Program-made: the position numbers and the translations under genes | In this document: in pieces, positions 22,601 through 32,191 of the stretch | How the letters are laid out: each line of letters begins with the position of its first letter | Numbering within the stretch: position 1 is the stretch's first letter | The notes under the pieces: model-generated | Told to the model about the DNA's origin: nothing | Seen by the model: only the letters and a program-made list of their open reading frames with translations | The model's database searches: none | Origin: Filobasidium wieringae | Lineage: Eukaryota > Basidiomycota > Tremellomycetes > Filobasidiales > Filobasidiaceae | Assembly: GCA_001600055.1 (NCBI GenBank) | Contig: BCIV01000004.1 | Span: forward strand, 918,430 to 982,429 | Length of the DNA: 64,000 bases | Reading direction: 5' to 3'

Positions 22601-24123
22601 CAGACAAGAGTCGCGTGAACCAAGGCGGACACCTCATTGTCAATGGAACGCCCCGTGTACCCGATTATCCTACCACCATGATTACGGACGCTGACGACAA
22701 CTCGCTCGAGATTCGTCCCGCTCATTACGGCAGACGATCACTGGAGGAATGTTGGGAGATCTACGCAGGCGGGCTGGGCGCTTTCGATCTGTCCGATGAA
22801 GAAGTCATCCTCCTTGTTGAGAAGAGCAAGATCCCTGGATATGGATTGGAAAAGGGTTTGAAGGATCTCGAGCGTGCTGTTCGTATTCGACGTGCTGTCA
22901 TTTCCCGCGCCTCTGTCACTCGTACGCTCGAGGCTTCCGACTTGCCCATGTCCAACTACGACTACAGTCGTATTATCGGAGCCTGCTGTGAGAATGTCAT
23001 CGGATACATGCCTATCCCCGTTGGTATCGCTGGACCTCTCAACATAGACGGCATTTCAACGCACATCCCAATGGCGACTACTGAGGGTACTTTGGTTGCT
23101 TCTACCTCGCGAGGATGTAAAGCTTTGAACGCTGGAGGTGGAGTCACTACCGTTTTACACAAAGACGCCATGACTCGTGGTCCTGCTGTCGAGTTTGGTG
23201 GGATCAAAGAAGCTGCCGCTGCCAAGGTCTGGATCGATGAGGGAGGTGGTTTCGCTGTGCTCAAGGCAGCCTTTGAGTCCACTTCTCGATTTGCGAAATT
23301 GGTTTCGCTCAAATGCGCTCTGGCTGGACGAACCCTCTATATCCGATTCACTCTTCGTACGGGAGATGCTATGGGTATGAACATGGCTGGCAAAGCTTCC
23401 AACGCTTCTTTGGATGCGCTTGTCGAGCGATTCCCTACTGCTAAAGTACTTGCTCTTTCCGGAAACTACTGTACCGACAAGAAGCCGGCTGCGATTAACT
23501 GGATCGAGGGACGAGGAAAGAGCGTTGTTGCGGAAGCGATCGTTCCTGGTAGCGTTGTCAAGTCGGTTCTCAAGACTGACGTCAAGACTTTAGTCAACCT
23601 GAACTGGAAGAAGAACCTTGTTGGATCTGCTATGGCAGGATCTATCGGAGGGTTTAACGCTCATGCGTCCAACATCTTAACCGCCATGTTCCTTGCGACC
23701 GGTCAAGACCCTGCTCAGAACGTCGAGAGCTCGATGTGTATGACTCTGATGGAAGCGGTCAACGATGATCAAGATCTGTTGATCACATGTTCCATGCCTT
23801 GTATCGAGGTCGGCACGGTAGGGGGAGGAACCATCTTGGGACCACAATTCGCCATGCTCGAATTCCTTGGAATCGCCGGCGCGCACCCAACTGAACCAGG
23901 CGCCAACGCACGACGACTGGCAAGAATCATCTGCGCAGCTGTCATGGCCGGAGAACTCAGTCTGATGTCAGCTCTGGCTGCCAACCAGTTGATCTCTGCC
24001 CATCTCCGACTGAATCGATCACAGGCAGCTACCCCAGCCTCTCATACCCCAGGTGCGATGACGCCAGCCATGACACCCCTCAAGAAGGCTTCTCTCACTC
24101 TAGCCCCCTCTTCGTCGATATGA
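19685..24123 (+). CDS. HMG1: HMG-CoA reductase (sterol biosynthesis)
   Basis: Catalyses the NADPH-dependent reduction of HMG-CoA to mevalonate, the committed step of sterol and isoprenoid synthesis, in the ER membrane. Exons 19685-19815, 19888-20786, 20859-21793 and 21856-24123 (4,233 nt, 1,410 residues; longer than yeast Hmg1). The N-terminal half has a first membrane helix ([20 protein letters not shown]), a luminal segment, and a sterol-sensing-domain cluster ([60 protein letters not shown]). A Ser-rich linker leads to the catalytic domain: [20 protein letters not shown] (catalytic Glu), [18 protein letters not shown] (catalytic Lys), GQDPAQN (Asp), GTVGGGT and the C-terminal His in [13 protein letters not shown]. 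All catalytic residues are present. Feedback control through the sterol-sensing domain is expected from family knowledge. The numbered paralog symbol is by analogy. Confidence 0.96.
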
Positions 24124-24540
24124 CGCCAAGAGGTTGCTCAAAATACGAAACCCCAAAAGTTGCTTTGAAGGAAGGAGACATATTCCACATTTCCCATACA
24201 CGGACCGCTGGCATTACCACCGCATTCTAAACATCGTTTCCCTCTAGGCACATACCATTTAATAGCATGTTTTACCACCGGCGATGTGCTTTGTAACTAC
24301 TTAATTCATATGCATGCAGTGATTGAAACAGGTCATGAGAGCATATGTCCATTGTACACGCCCGAGTATCAGGGACAGCGGCGTGACGTGTATTTGATCG
24401 TACCAACAAACACAACAACCCGAAAGAATCAAGTCAGAGCTAGTCAGAGTATTCACAGTAGAGGGTTATCGTTCAACCTGCATCGCAGATACCTCTTTCT
24501 CCCTTGTGACAGCGAGGATCAGCAATTACATCGTCCCAAG
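24124..24540. other. Intergenic region and PRO2 leader
   Basis: 417 bp without a supportable gene. The open frame of PRO2 extends upstream in the same frame to 24286, but the ATG at 24541 starts the conserved protein and is preferred. The upstream in-frame codons have no family similarity. Confidence 0.6.
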
Positions 24541-26046
24541 ATGGCATCTTCAAGCACTACCAACCTAGCAGAGCAGATCGCAAAGGATGCTCGACAAGCA
24601 TTTGAGAGCTCTCAGCTTGTCGATGGAAGTGAACGTAATGCAGCTCTGAAAGCGATCCGAGCAGAGTTGGAGAGGAGTAAGGACGAGATTTTGGCTGCGA
24701 ATGAGAAGGATATGGAGGTATGTAATCGTTGTTTCCTTTATCAAATTCTATATATGCTGACTTTCATGGTCTCTCAGGCCGCTAGACCGCTAGTCGAGGC
24801 TGGCAAGCTATCTGCATCTCTCGTTTCCCGATTGTCGCTGTCTCGGGCGGGCAAATTCGAAGCAATGCTCTCGGGGATCGACGAAGTCGCAGAGCTTCCC
24901 CTTCCAACTGGTCAAACAACCTACGCCAAAGAACTTGACGACGGGCTCGAACTCTACCGAGTAACTTGTCCTATCGGAGTTCTACTAGTCATCTTTGAAG
25001 CCAGACCTGAAGTTGTGGTGAACATCGCTGCTCTAGCTATCAAATCTGGAAACGCCGCAATCTTGAAAGGAGGAAAAGAATCCGTTCATACCGCTACCCT
25101 TCTGTCTCAACTCATTCAAAAGGCCTTGTCGACCACCTCTTTCCCTTCCGCTCTAATCCAGTCCGTTGCTACTCGATCGGAAATCTCTTCGTTATTGGCT
25201 CAAGATAAATACATTGATCTGGTCATGCCTCGAGGAGGAAACGCTTTAGTAACTAGCGTAAAGAATCAGACAAAGATTCCGGTCATGGGGCATGCGGATG
25301 GGATATGTTCGGTTTACATCGATGAGCATGTTGACGAGGGGATGATCGAGCGGATCGTATTGGATTCCAAGGTAAGCTGCCGTGATTCCAGCACACACAG
25401 TTCGATTGACGAAGTTTGCTTCTGCATGCTCCAGCTGGATTATCCTGCCGCTTGCAACGCCATGGAAACGTTATTGATCCATGAAGCACACGCAAAGACT
25501 CTCTGGCCCAACCTCGCCGGATCCCTGCTAGACAATAAAATCACACTGCACCTCGACGCATCATCCCTTTCCGCTCTCAAATCATCTTCTGCGTCATCCC
25601 ATTCGTCGTTTTCGACACTCGTACATGAAGCTACCGAAGAATCATACGAGACGGAATTCCTCAACCCGGAAATGGCCGTGAGGATCGTCCCATCGATCAA
25701 AGACGCCGTACAACACATCAACTCCCATTCTTCTCATCATACCGATACAATCCTCACATCCAATGACACACACGCTGCCTACTTCGTCCGTGGAGTCTCT
25801 TCTGCCGATGTCTTCGTCAACGCTTCGACGCGGTTCGCCGACGGACAGCGATTCGGGCTGGGTACAGAGGTGGGGATCAGCACGGGAAAAACCCATGCGA
25901 GGGGACCGGTTGGGTTGGAGGGGTTGTGTATTTACAAGTGGGTGTTGAGAAGTACGAGAAGGGAGGGTAGTATTGCCGGAGAGTTTGGTGAGGGCAAGAA
26001 ACGGTTTACCCACAGGGATATGAAGGGGAAGGAGGCCCCGTTTTAG
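24541..26046 (+). CDS. PRO2: Gamma-glutamyl phosphate reductase (proline biosynthesis)
   Basis: Reduces gamma-glutamyl phosphate to glutamate-5-semialdehyde with NADPH, the second step of proline synthesis, in the cytosol. Exons 24541-24717, 24778-25371 and 25435-26046 give 460 residues, the normal size. Key motifs are GVLLVIFEARPEVVVNIAAL, IKSGNAAILKGGKES (Rossmann region), the substrate segment VMPRGGNALVTSVK, and VMGHADGICSVYID. The catalytic Cys is in LDYPAACNAMETLLIH at the start of exon 3, and the C-terminal block SSADVFVNASTRFADGQRFG then GTEVGISTGKTHARGPVGLE is intact. The stop lies only 29 bp from the stop of a convergent gene. Confidence 0.96.
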   Translation: MASSSTTNLAEQIAKDARQAFESSQLVDGSERNAALKAIRAELERSKDEILAANEKDMEVCNRCFLYQILYMLTFMVSQAARPLVEAGKLSASLVSRLSLSRAGKFEAMLSGIDEVAELPLPTGQTTYAKELDDGLELYRVTCPIGVLLVIFEARPEVVVNIAALAIKSGNAAILKGGKESVHTATLLSQLIQKALSTTSFPSALIQSVATRSEISSLLAQDKYIDLVMPRGGNALVTSVKNQTKIPVMGHADGICSVYIDEHVDEGMIERIVLDSKVSCRDSSTHSSIDEVCFCMLQLDYPAACNAMETLLIHEAHAKTLWPNLAGSLLDNKITLHLDASSLSALKSSSASSHSSFSTLVHEATEESYETEFLNPEMAVRIVPSIKDAVQHINSHSSHHTDTILTSNDTHAAYFVRGVSSADVFVNASTRFADGQRFGLGTEVGISTGKTHARGPVGLEGLCIYKWVLRSTRREGSIAGEFGEGKKRFTHRDMKGKEAPF

Positions 26047-26075
26047 ACGTGTATCACACTCGAACATGCCGATCG

Positions 26076-27321
26076 CTACTCCTCCGTCCGTATCCTCTTG
26101 TTGGCCCTGGTATTTGGTTGGAGCAATAACCTCAAGCGCTCGATCTCTGCCTGCAATCCTTTCAATGCCGTGTCTTTCTCTTCCAGCGCCTTGTCCCTCT
26201 CGTCTACCTTATTTTCGAGCACTGCGACGACCCTCCGCAATCCTTTCACATCAACCTCACATTCCTCGAGCTCCTCCTTAAGCTTCACCTTTTCTTCCCA
26301 CCAAGCTCCTGCCTTTTCAAGTAGCTCCTCTTTGCCACGGCGCCATTGATCTCGCTCTGCCATAAGCGTTTTATGCTCCGCCTCGAAACGCTCATACTTC
26401 TCTTGCAAATCCTCATGCTTCTTTTGCAAGTCCTCGGACTTCTTTTGCCACCCGATGTTACCATCATCATGCGGAAAGGATACCGAAATCCCACATCGTT
26501 CCTGAAGTGTAGCACGATTCTTTCCAAGCATAGCTTTTTTCTTTTCCAGCTGAGTGATTCCAGCCTGAAGTTTCGGCAGATCGCGCTCGAAAATATCGTA
26601 GTCTCCAACCCGATCCCGGTTCAGACCCCAGTGCTTGCAAAGGAATCGAGCGGGTGCATTTTGCCAGTCTTGAGGACACTGCTCTGCTTCTGAGATCGCC
26701 TTCTGCGCTTCCTGCCAGGGCAAACTTGCCGTCTTGCACAACACGGCGATGTTCGACTTTGCCAGAAGACACTTCAAGCTGCATTCGCTCAAACCTCGCT
26801 TTGACGATGTACTGTCTCTTGTGATAAAGACATCCTCATATCTGAATCTTATTGTAGCAATGTCCTTGTAGGAAGCCTCGCAGATCCCAAAGGTTTGCGA
26901 TAGAAACACATCCATGGATTCCAGTACCTCCTTCAACACCGTATTCATCCCTCTTATATAGAGATCCTCTTGTAGGGTGAATTGACAACAGCCGCAAGAT
27001 ATGACACCTTGCCGAGTACAATTCAGCAGGAGCTCCCGAAGGACGTCTGCGCAAGGGAAGTCACGGAAACCAGCTCGCGGGTTCCATTTCAATAGCTTAG
27101 CAACCTCTGTCTTACGAGTTGCCCTGTAGGAAAGTATCACTCAGTGATGATATTTCAGTTGACACACCTCAAACGCCTTACTCGGGTGTTCTTCGCCATT
27201 TCCCTAGATGATCATTGTCGCTGCGCTCTGGCACGGTTTCATCTGACCAGATCGCCTTTACTTCGATCCCATCGATTTGCCATATCTTTTGCGTGACCAA
27301 GGAAGCCCCGGTAATCGACAT
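26076..27321 (-). CDS. Uncharacterised coiled-coil protein
   Basis: No family recognised. Exon 1 (27321-27182, starting MSITGASLVTQKIWQIDGIE) joins exon 2 (27123-26076) through a 58-nt GTAAGG...ACAG intron; together they give 395 residues in frame. The N-terminal two-thirds is Cys-rich (for example SCGCCQFTL) and looks globular, with segments DFPCADVLRELLLN, LKEVLESMDVFLSQTFGICE and CPQDWQNAPARFLCKHWGLN. The C-terminal third is a long coiled coil (KKSEDLQKKHEDLQEKYERF then LKGLQAEIERLRLLL), ending in a basic NLS-like TRANKRIRTEE. An upstream TTG-initiated extension to 27471 in the same frame is not favoured. Lineage-specific gene, perhaps nuclear. Confidence 0.7.
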
Positions 27322-28270
27322 GTTTGTATTGTTGCGAGAGGAAGTTGCGAGGAAGAAGAGATCGGAAGCAGGAAGCTGCTCGATGTAATCACTTGAACCG
27401 TTAGGTTTTACAGTTTTGCAGCTTTGATGGATCGAGAACAAAAGACGTGATCGCTGTCCAAAGTGAGACAAAATTCATCCGAATCCTCTTTGATCCAAGA
27501 GAAAACAAATCCTGTAAGCTCGACTAAGCGACTAACATCATACACAGGCAACAATGTGTCACTGTTTATACGAAAAATCTAGTACTAGTAGTATTAGCTA
27601 TCCCTTGCTTTGGCTCATTTGCCGCTGCGGCAAGTAGATGGTGGTAAATCTAGCACGCTTCAGAGGCATAACTGTTAGCCGTTGTTTAACGGTAAATCCA
27701 TCTAATAGTTAACATTAGCTATGACAAACACCGCACGATCGCGATTCCAGAGCCACCCATTCCACATGGTAGAACCATCGCCATCACCTCTACTGACAGG
27801 AGAACTTTACTTTAACGGTATCCGACACTCAGGCGAGACAACGGGAACAAAAGGCCCAAACGCATCGACCAAGCGACCAAGACCGATCAAAAACGAGCGT
27901 TCTATATAATTCATCAGGAAACACGACCCAAAAAGGCCCTCCCCGTCCGCCATGCAAGTGGTACAAGCGACAAGCGAAACCCAGCTAGCGTAGTTGACTG
28001 GGATGACCGGGTCGGACGAGCCGAGGTGAGGAGGTCGTTATGAAAGGGCTGATAATAATAAAGGAGGGAAGAAGGTGGGGTGGTAGGTATGGTCGTCGAT
28101 GGATGATGTGATGTCGATATCCGTGTTCGAACCGGTTGAGCGAGTGAGGATGGACAGGGGCAGGAGTGTATGATCCCTCTCCATCTCCTCCGTTCGACCT
28201 GATCCCCCACGTCGAAAAAAAAGAAAAGAAAGAAAGCCTCGTCGTCCTGTTCTCGCCCCATCTCCCTCGC
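27322..28270. other. Intergenic region
   Basis: About 950 bp between two minus-strand genes. It contains a short AT-rich block with repeated ATTAGCTAT (27595 and about 27713) and GGTAAATC (27643 and 27690). From 28030 on is the 3' region of the GPI-protein gene. Minus-strand frames at 27914-28325 continue past that gene's stop and look like shadow. Nothing else is supportable. Confidence 0.5.
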
Positions 28271-29444
28271 TCATCCCAAGAGGACCGCCCCCGCCCCTAC
28301 GACACCGGCCCAAACCGCCCCCCAAAGGGCGACCCTGACACCCTCCCTCGCGCCGGAATCCAAAGCGGCGTTCGATCCTTGCGTGGCGATGGCGGAGTTT
28401 ACGGAAGCTTGGTATTCGCTGTAATCGAGGATGGTACCGGAGGGAGCGGGGGTGGCGGATACGGCGGTCGTGTAGCTCTGCGGGGTGGTCAAGGTGAGGG
28501 GGGATGAAAGAGGAAAGGAAAGGAAAGGAGAGGAAAGGAAAGGAAAGAAAAGAAAAGAAAAGAGAGAAGGGACGTGAGAACGAAACGTGCCGACCCGACC
28601 CGGAGAACCCTGACTCACAGGGGTATAATAAGTCGAATAAACGTTCCCATCGTCACTAGTGAACCAATACCAACTCGTCGTCGAGACCAACGCGCTCGTC
28701 GACGTGGTGGTCGTGGGGGTGGCGACGATCGCGGGGGTAGTGGTGGTCGTCGCTCTCCGTGCGGTCGAGGTGGTCAATCGGGTGTTGGTCGTGGGGACCG
28801 CGAGGGCGGTGGTGGTCAGCCTGGTGGCGGTCGTGGTCACCCCGGGGACGAGGGGGGTGGTGGTGACTACTGCTCCGGTGACGATCGTGGAGCTGCCGAG
28901 TCGATTCGAGTCAGTTGAGAACCGTGGGCGAGAACGTGATGGTGATGAGAAGGAAGATGGACGTACAGGGTTTGGATGGCGATGGTCTCCCCTAGCGCAT
29001 CGGTCGATTGGGATACGATGACGGTATCGCCTTGAGCCCACTGTGAGGTGATCGGATTCCGTTGGTACGTAGCGTGGAGTGGGTTCGAACGAGGAGAGAG
29101 GAGATTTAGGATGGGTTTGATGGTGATGATGATGTTGATGGTGACGATGACGACGATATTTGATCGATCCGACGAGAATCGATGATCATTGCGTTCCATT
29201 CCGTACCGCACCCGATCAATCCAGTCCAGATCACAAACCCGCCAACCAGACGCACGAAAAGAGAAAGGATATGGTCAATCAGCATTCCCATCCATCTCTC
29301 TCTCCTCACTCAGTCCTCTCTGTCTATCGGTCAATAAAAACTCACGGGCAAAGTGGTCGTATAGATCTGAGCCTGGACTTTGCCCATCAAAGCCAGGACG
29401 ACCAAGAAGGTCGCGAGCATGAACTGGTCGATCCTGGAGAACAT
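28271..29444 (-). CDS. GPI-anchored Thr-rich cell-surface protein
   Basis: Exons on the minus strand are 29444-29346, 29040-28967, 28892-28619 and 28477-28271 (654 nt, 217 residues). The ATG at 29444 gives a signal peptide (FMLATFLVVLALMGKVQAQ), followed by a short domain (WAQGDTVIVSQSTDALGETI), then a Thr-rich stretch (TTTTTPAIVATPTTTTSTSA) likely to be O-mannosylated. A conserved-looking segment WYWFTSDDGNVYSTYYTP follows. The C-terminus has a small-residue omega region (NAALDSGAREG) before a hydrophobic tail (VALWGAVWAGVVGAGAVLLG), the hallmark of GPI attachment. Probable cell-wall or plasma-membrane mannoprotein; no enzymatic domain seen. The third intron contains a (GGAAA)n-type purine tract on the plus strand. 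Confidence 0.78.
28508..28567. repeat. Purine (GGAAA)n/(GAAAA)n simple repeat
   Basis: About 60 bp of almost pure purine on the plus strand made of GGAAA and GAAAA units. It lies inside an intron of the GPI-anchored protein gene, where the coding strand reads as a polypyrimidine tract. Likely length-variable. Confidence 0.85.
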
Positions 29445-30327
29445 CTCGTCGGGGTCGGGGTTATCTTTGGTTTGGGGTGTTGTCTTAAGTGGGCGTGTGT
29501 GTGTGTGTGGGAGAGAGAGAGGTCGAGGTGAACGGTGAGCGTGCAGGAGGTGTGCGAGGTGTGGCTAGGCTGTGTTGTTTTTGATAGGAAAGGAAATGGA
29601 TGGGAAGTTGTTGGTTGTTGTTGTTGGTGGGGGATTGTGCTTTTTACGAGTAGAAGAAGAATGAGTGAGTGAGCGGTGGTGTATGAGAGTGAGATTACCT
29701 GTAGCGGTAATAGTCAGAGGCAGTGGCAGTGGCAGTAGCAACTAATAGCTCTCGCTCTACGCTCTACGTGCTCTGCGATTGTTTGTGAATGGACGAGTGA
29801 TCAAAGATTCCGAAAGTGGCGTACGCTAAACGTAATGATCCGCGCAGTAAGCGGACCGGGGTACACACACTCTCCCTCGATCCACGGTGCGCGTTCTACA
29901 TTCTCACACCGCCAAGCGATAAAGCGTACGTTTCATAGCAGCGACCATCCCTTTGAGGAGATCAGGGGATGAAACATGATGGGGTTTCAGATGATTTCTA
30001 GAACATGGGATATGGAATACGTAGAGATCAGAGTGTCGATGTCTTAAACATGTCTGACCTGGGTGTCGGGTTATCAGCGCCCACTGGAGAGAGAACAAGC
30101 AATGTCGAGTGTCGAGTAATTAGCGACGAGTGGACAAGTGACGAGTAGTGTGACAATCTTCTTTCGGAATCATCTCCTCTTTTGTTCAGGAAAACAATAA
30201 CAGACACGGACAGTCTGGATCCTTATGACCACAAACACCACCACCACCACCACCACTCGACAACGCAACCTCTCCTACACTTCCCCTCCCCTCCCCTTCA
30301 TTTGATCTCACTTCCACTCGACTCAGC
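29445..30327. promoter_or_regulatory. Divergent promoter region
   Basis: About 880 bp between the GPI-anchored protein gene and the divergent gene at 30328. It has a GT dinucleotide block near 29496-29509 and G/T-rich low-complexity DNA to 29650. No gene supportable. Confidence 0.45.
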
Positions 30328-32076
30328 ATGCCCAAACCCCACCCCCGACCACGCAACGAGCTCATAGGCTGGCGCCCCCTCCTCCCCCCCACCCCTCCCG
30401 GTCTGGCAGCCTACGAACGGGAGAAAACGCGTTGGTGGTCCAAAGCCATCCATTGGCTCGGGGAGAAGAAATTCGAGACGTCCGACCTCGAGTTCGCGCG
30501 GGGGGGACGATCCAGGAAGGTGACTGACGAGAGGGACGTGAGGGACGTGAGAGACGAGGTGACTGAGACCCCGAGGGAGGTCCCAGAGGGGTTGAGACGT
30601 CCTTTAGCTTGGTTCTCGCTTTACCGCAGTCGATACCCTATTCGACCCGGGGGAGGGCAGTTGGAAGAGGGTCGGGCTTCCTCTTCCCTTCTTTCCTTTC
30701 CCCCGTCATCCTCCTCGCCATCGTCGTCGTTGTCCTCCTCGTCGTCGTCGTCGGCGGCGGCGAACCATGAAACACTCCAACCCATGGACCCCATGGAATC
30801 CCTAATGCGCCAAACCTGGGCCCGCATGGACACCCCCGAGAAACACAGGAGGATGAGGGGGTACGCACGAGCCTGGCACGCAACGATCCAAAAGAAGAAG
30901 GAGGGAAGGATGGGACGGTTCTTCCGCACGGATTTGGATTGGGGACGAACGATCGATAGTCATTCAGATGGGTCGATCGAGGTGGGATCGGAACCTGTTA
31001 AGCGGATGTGCGGGCCTGTTACGCCTGATCCACTCGAGGATGGGCACAGACGTGGATACCTTCCCCGATCAAATTCCGCGACCTCCACGACCTCTGCGAC
31101 CGATAAACCCAATTCAAGGAACACCCTCCAAGTGGAAGTAGAACTTCCAACCGCAACCAGCCCGTCCGGGTTCGAGCCCGACCCTTCCACCCGTCCGTCG
31201 GTAGGGGGGAAGGACGGGCCGGACTTCTCGCCCCCCTTTTACGCGGGCGGGTCAGCGGGGGTAGGGGGGAGGGGGGAAGAGGAGGAACGGGGTGGGGGTC
31301 TTGGTGAGGTTGAGATGGGGTTGGGGTTGGGGTTGGGGTTGGGATTGGGGTTGGGGTTGGGGTTGAAGGGACGGGGGGTGGAGAAGCGGGAAGAAGATGG
31401 GGGATTGCATGGAGATGCGGATGTTGACGATCACGATGGATACTGGGATTTCATTCTCGATGAACCTTTTCCCCTATCCCCATCCCCATCCTCACCCCCC
31501 ACCCCAACTCATCCCACACCCCTCCCCCCCTTATCCCCAACCACCCTCGACCACCCACCTCTCCCGAACCCCGACGAACCCACCCCCGACCCGCTCGTCA
31601 AAGCGGAGACGGAAACCCACGTCTGGTGCTCTAAACAACGCGACGCCCGGATGAACCTCAAGCGTCAGAGGGACGAACCGGAGGATCAGTTGGATCGGGT
31701 TTTACGGGAGAACAAGAGATCGAAACGGTTAGATGGGGAAAAGGGGTTGGGGTTTGAGATGCAGGGCGGGGTGGGGGTGGGGGTGGGGAAGGGGGGCGAG
31801 TTGGGCCTCGGGAATGGGATTGGGTTGGACTTGTTTTGGAGTAAGATCGGGGGGTTGGGGGAGATGAGGGGAACGATGGATTGTCCGATCGTTCTCGGTG
31901 AGTTTCGTCTGGTCGCAAATAGAATAGAGAGGACGGGACTGATCGCGTTCCCGAGACAGATTGATTGGGACGAACGTTTGCTGTACTTATTTACCCCTTA
32001 CGAAACCCTACGAAACGCAGACGCAGACCCAGACGCAGACCCAGACGCTGAATGGAACGAACGTTTACGACGATGA
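30328..32076 (+). CDS. Possible HMG-box-like DNA-binding protein with low-complexity inserts
   Basis: One long frame of up to 582 residues. A consensus intron (GTGAGT at about 31900, CAG at about 31962) would instead end the protein at ...CPIVLD followed by a stop; both ends are possible. Around residues 90-104 the sequence RRPLAWFSLYRSRYP resembles helix 1 of an HMG box (RPxNAFxLYR). Residues 160-195, LMRQTWARMDTPEKHRRMRG then YARAWHATIQKKK, resemble helices 2-3 (W-x-x-M-s-x-x-EK-x...A...H). A Ser-rich insert of about 55 residues separates the halves. Further on are a (GL)n tract encoded by TTGGGG repeats, a Pro-rich block, and a basic NLS-like KRQRDEPEDQLDRVLRENKR. The HMG assignment is inference; otherwise hypothetical. 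Confidence 0.55.
   Translation: MPKPHPRPRNELIGWRPLLPPTPPGLAAYEREKTRWWSKAIHWLGEKKFETSDLEFARGGRSRKVTDERDVRDVRDEVTETPREVPEGLRRPLAWFSLYRSRYPIRPGGGQLEEGRASSSLLSFPPSSSSPSSSLSSSSSSSAAANHETLQPMDPMESLMRQTWARMDTPEKHRRMRGYARAWHATIQKKKEGRMGRFFRTDLDWGRTIDSHSDGSIEVGSEPVKRMCGPVTPDPLEDGHRRGYLPRSNSATSTTSATDKPNSRNTLQVEVELPTATSPSGFEPDPSTRPSVGGKDGPDFSPPFYAGGSAGVGGRGEEEERGGGLGEVEMGLGLGLGLGLGLGLGLKGRGVEKREEDGGLHGDADVDDHDGYWDFILDEPFPLSPSPSSPPTPTHPTPLPPLSPTTLDHPPLPNPDEPTPDPLVKAETETHVWCSKQRDARMNLKRQRDEPEDQLDRVLRENKRSKRLDGEKGLGFEMQGGVGVGVGKGGELGLGNGIGLDLFWSKIGGLGEMRGTMDCPIVLGEFRLVANRIERTGLIAFPRQIDWDERLLYLFTPYETLRNADADPDADPDAEWNERLRR
31315..31365 (+). repeat. TTGGGG tandem repeat (quadruplex-prone)
   Basis: About eight units of TTGGGG, one with a G-to-A change, in frame so that they encode (Gly-Leu)n. 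Four or more G4 tracts separated by TT are classic G-quadruplex-forming sequence. It is coding and internal, not a telomere. Confidence 0.9.
31994..32048 (+). repeat. GCAGACCCAGAC minisatellite
   Basis: Short tandem array of GCAGAC/CCAGAC units, at the end of the preceding open frame, where it encodes alternating Asp-Ala-Asp-Pro if translated. Confidence 0.75.
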
Positions 32077-32191
32077 CCTTTGTAACCCGTGTACACTTAC
32101 GATGCTTATACAAGAAAGAGCAATGTTTCGAATTCATCTCGGATACACGGTTTCGGAATCTACAATCTCTCGGGTACAATCGATTCCTCGC

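Noticed and set aside
31315..31365. TTGGGG repeats as a telomere or telomere scar
   Set aside because: The array is short, lies inside an open reading frame and is flanked by ordinary genes on both sides. It is coding simple repeat.
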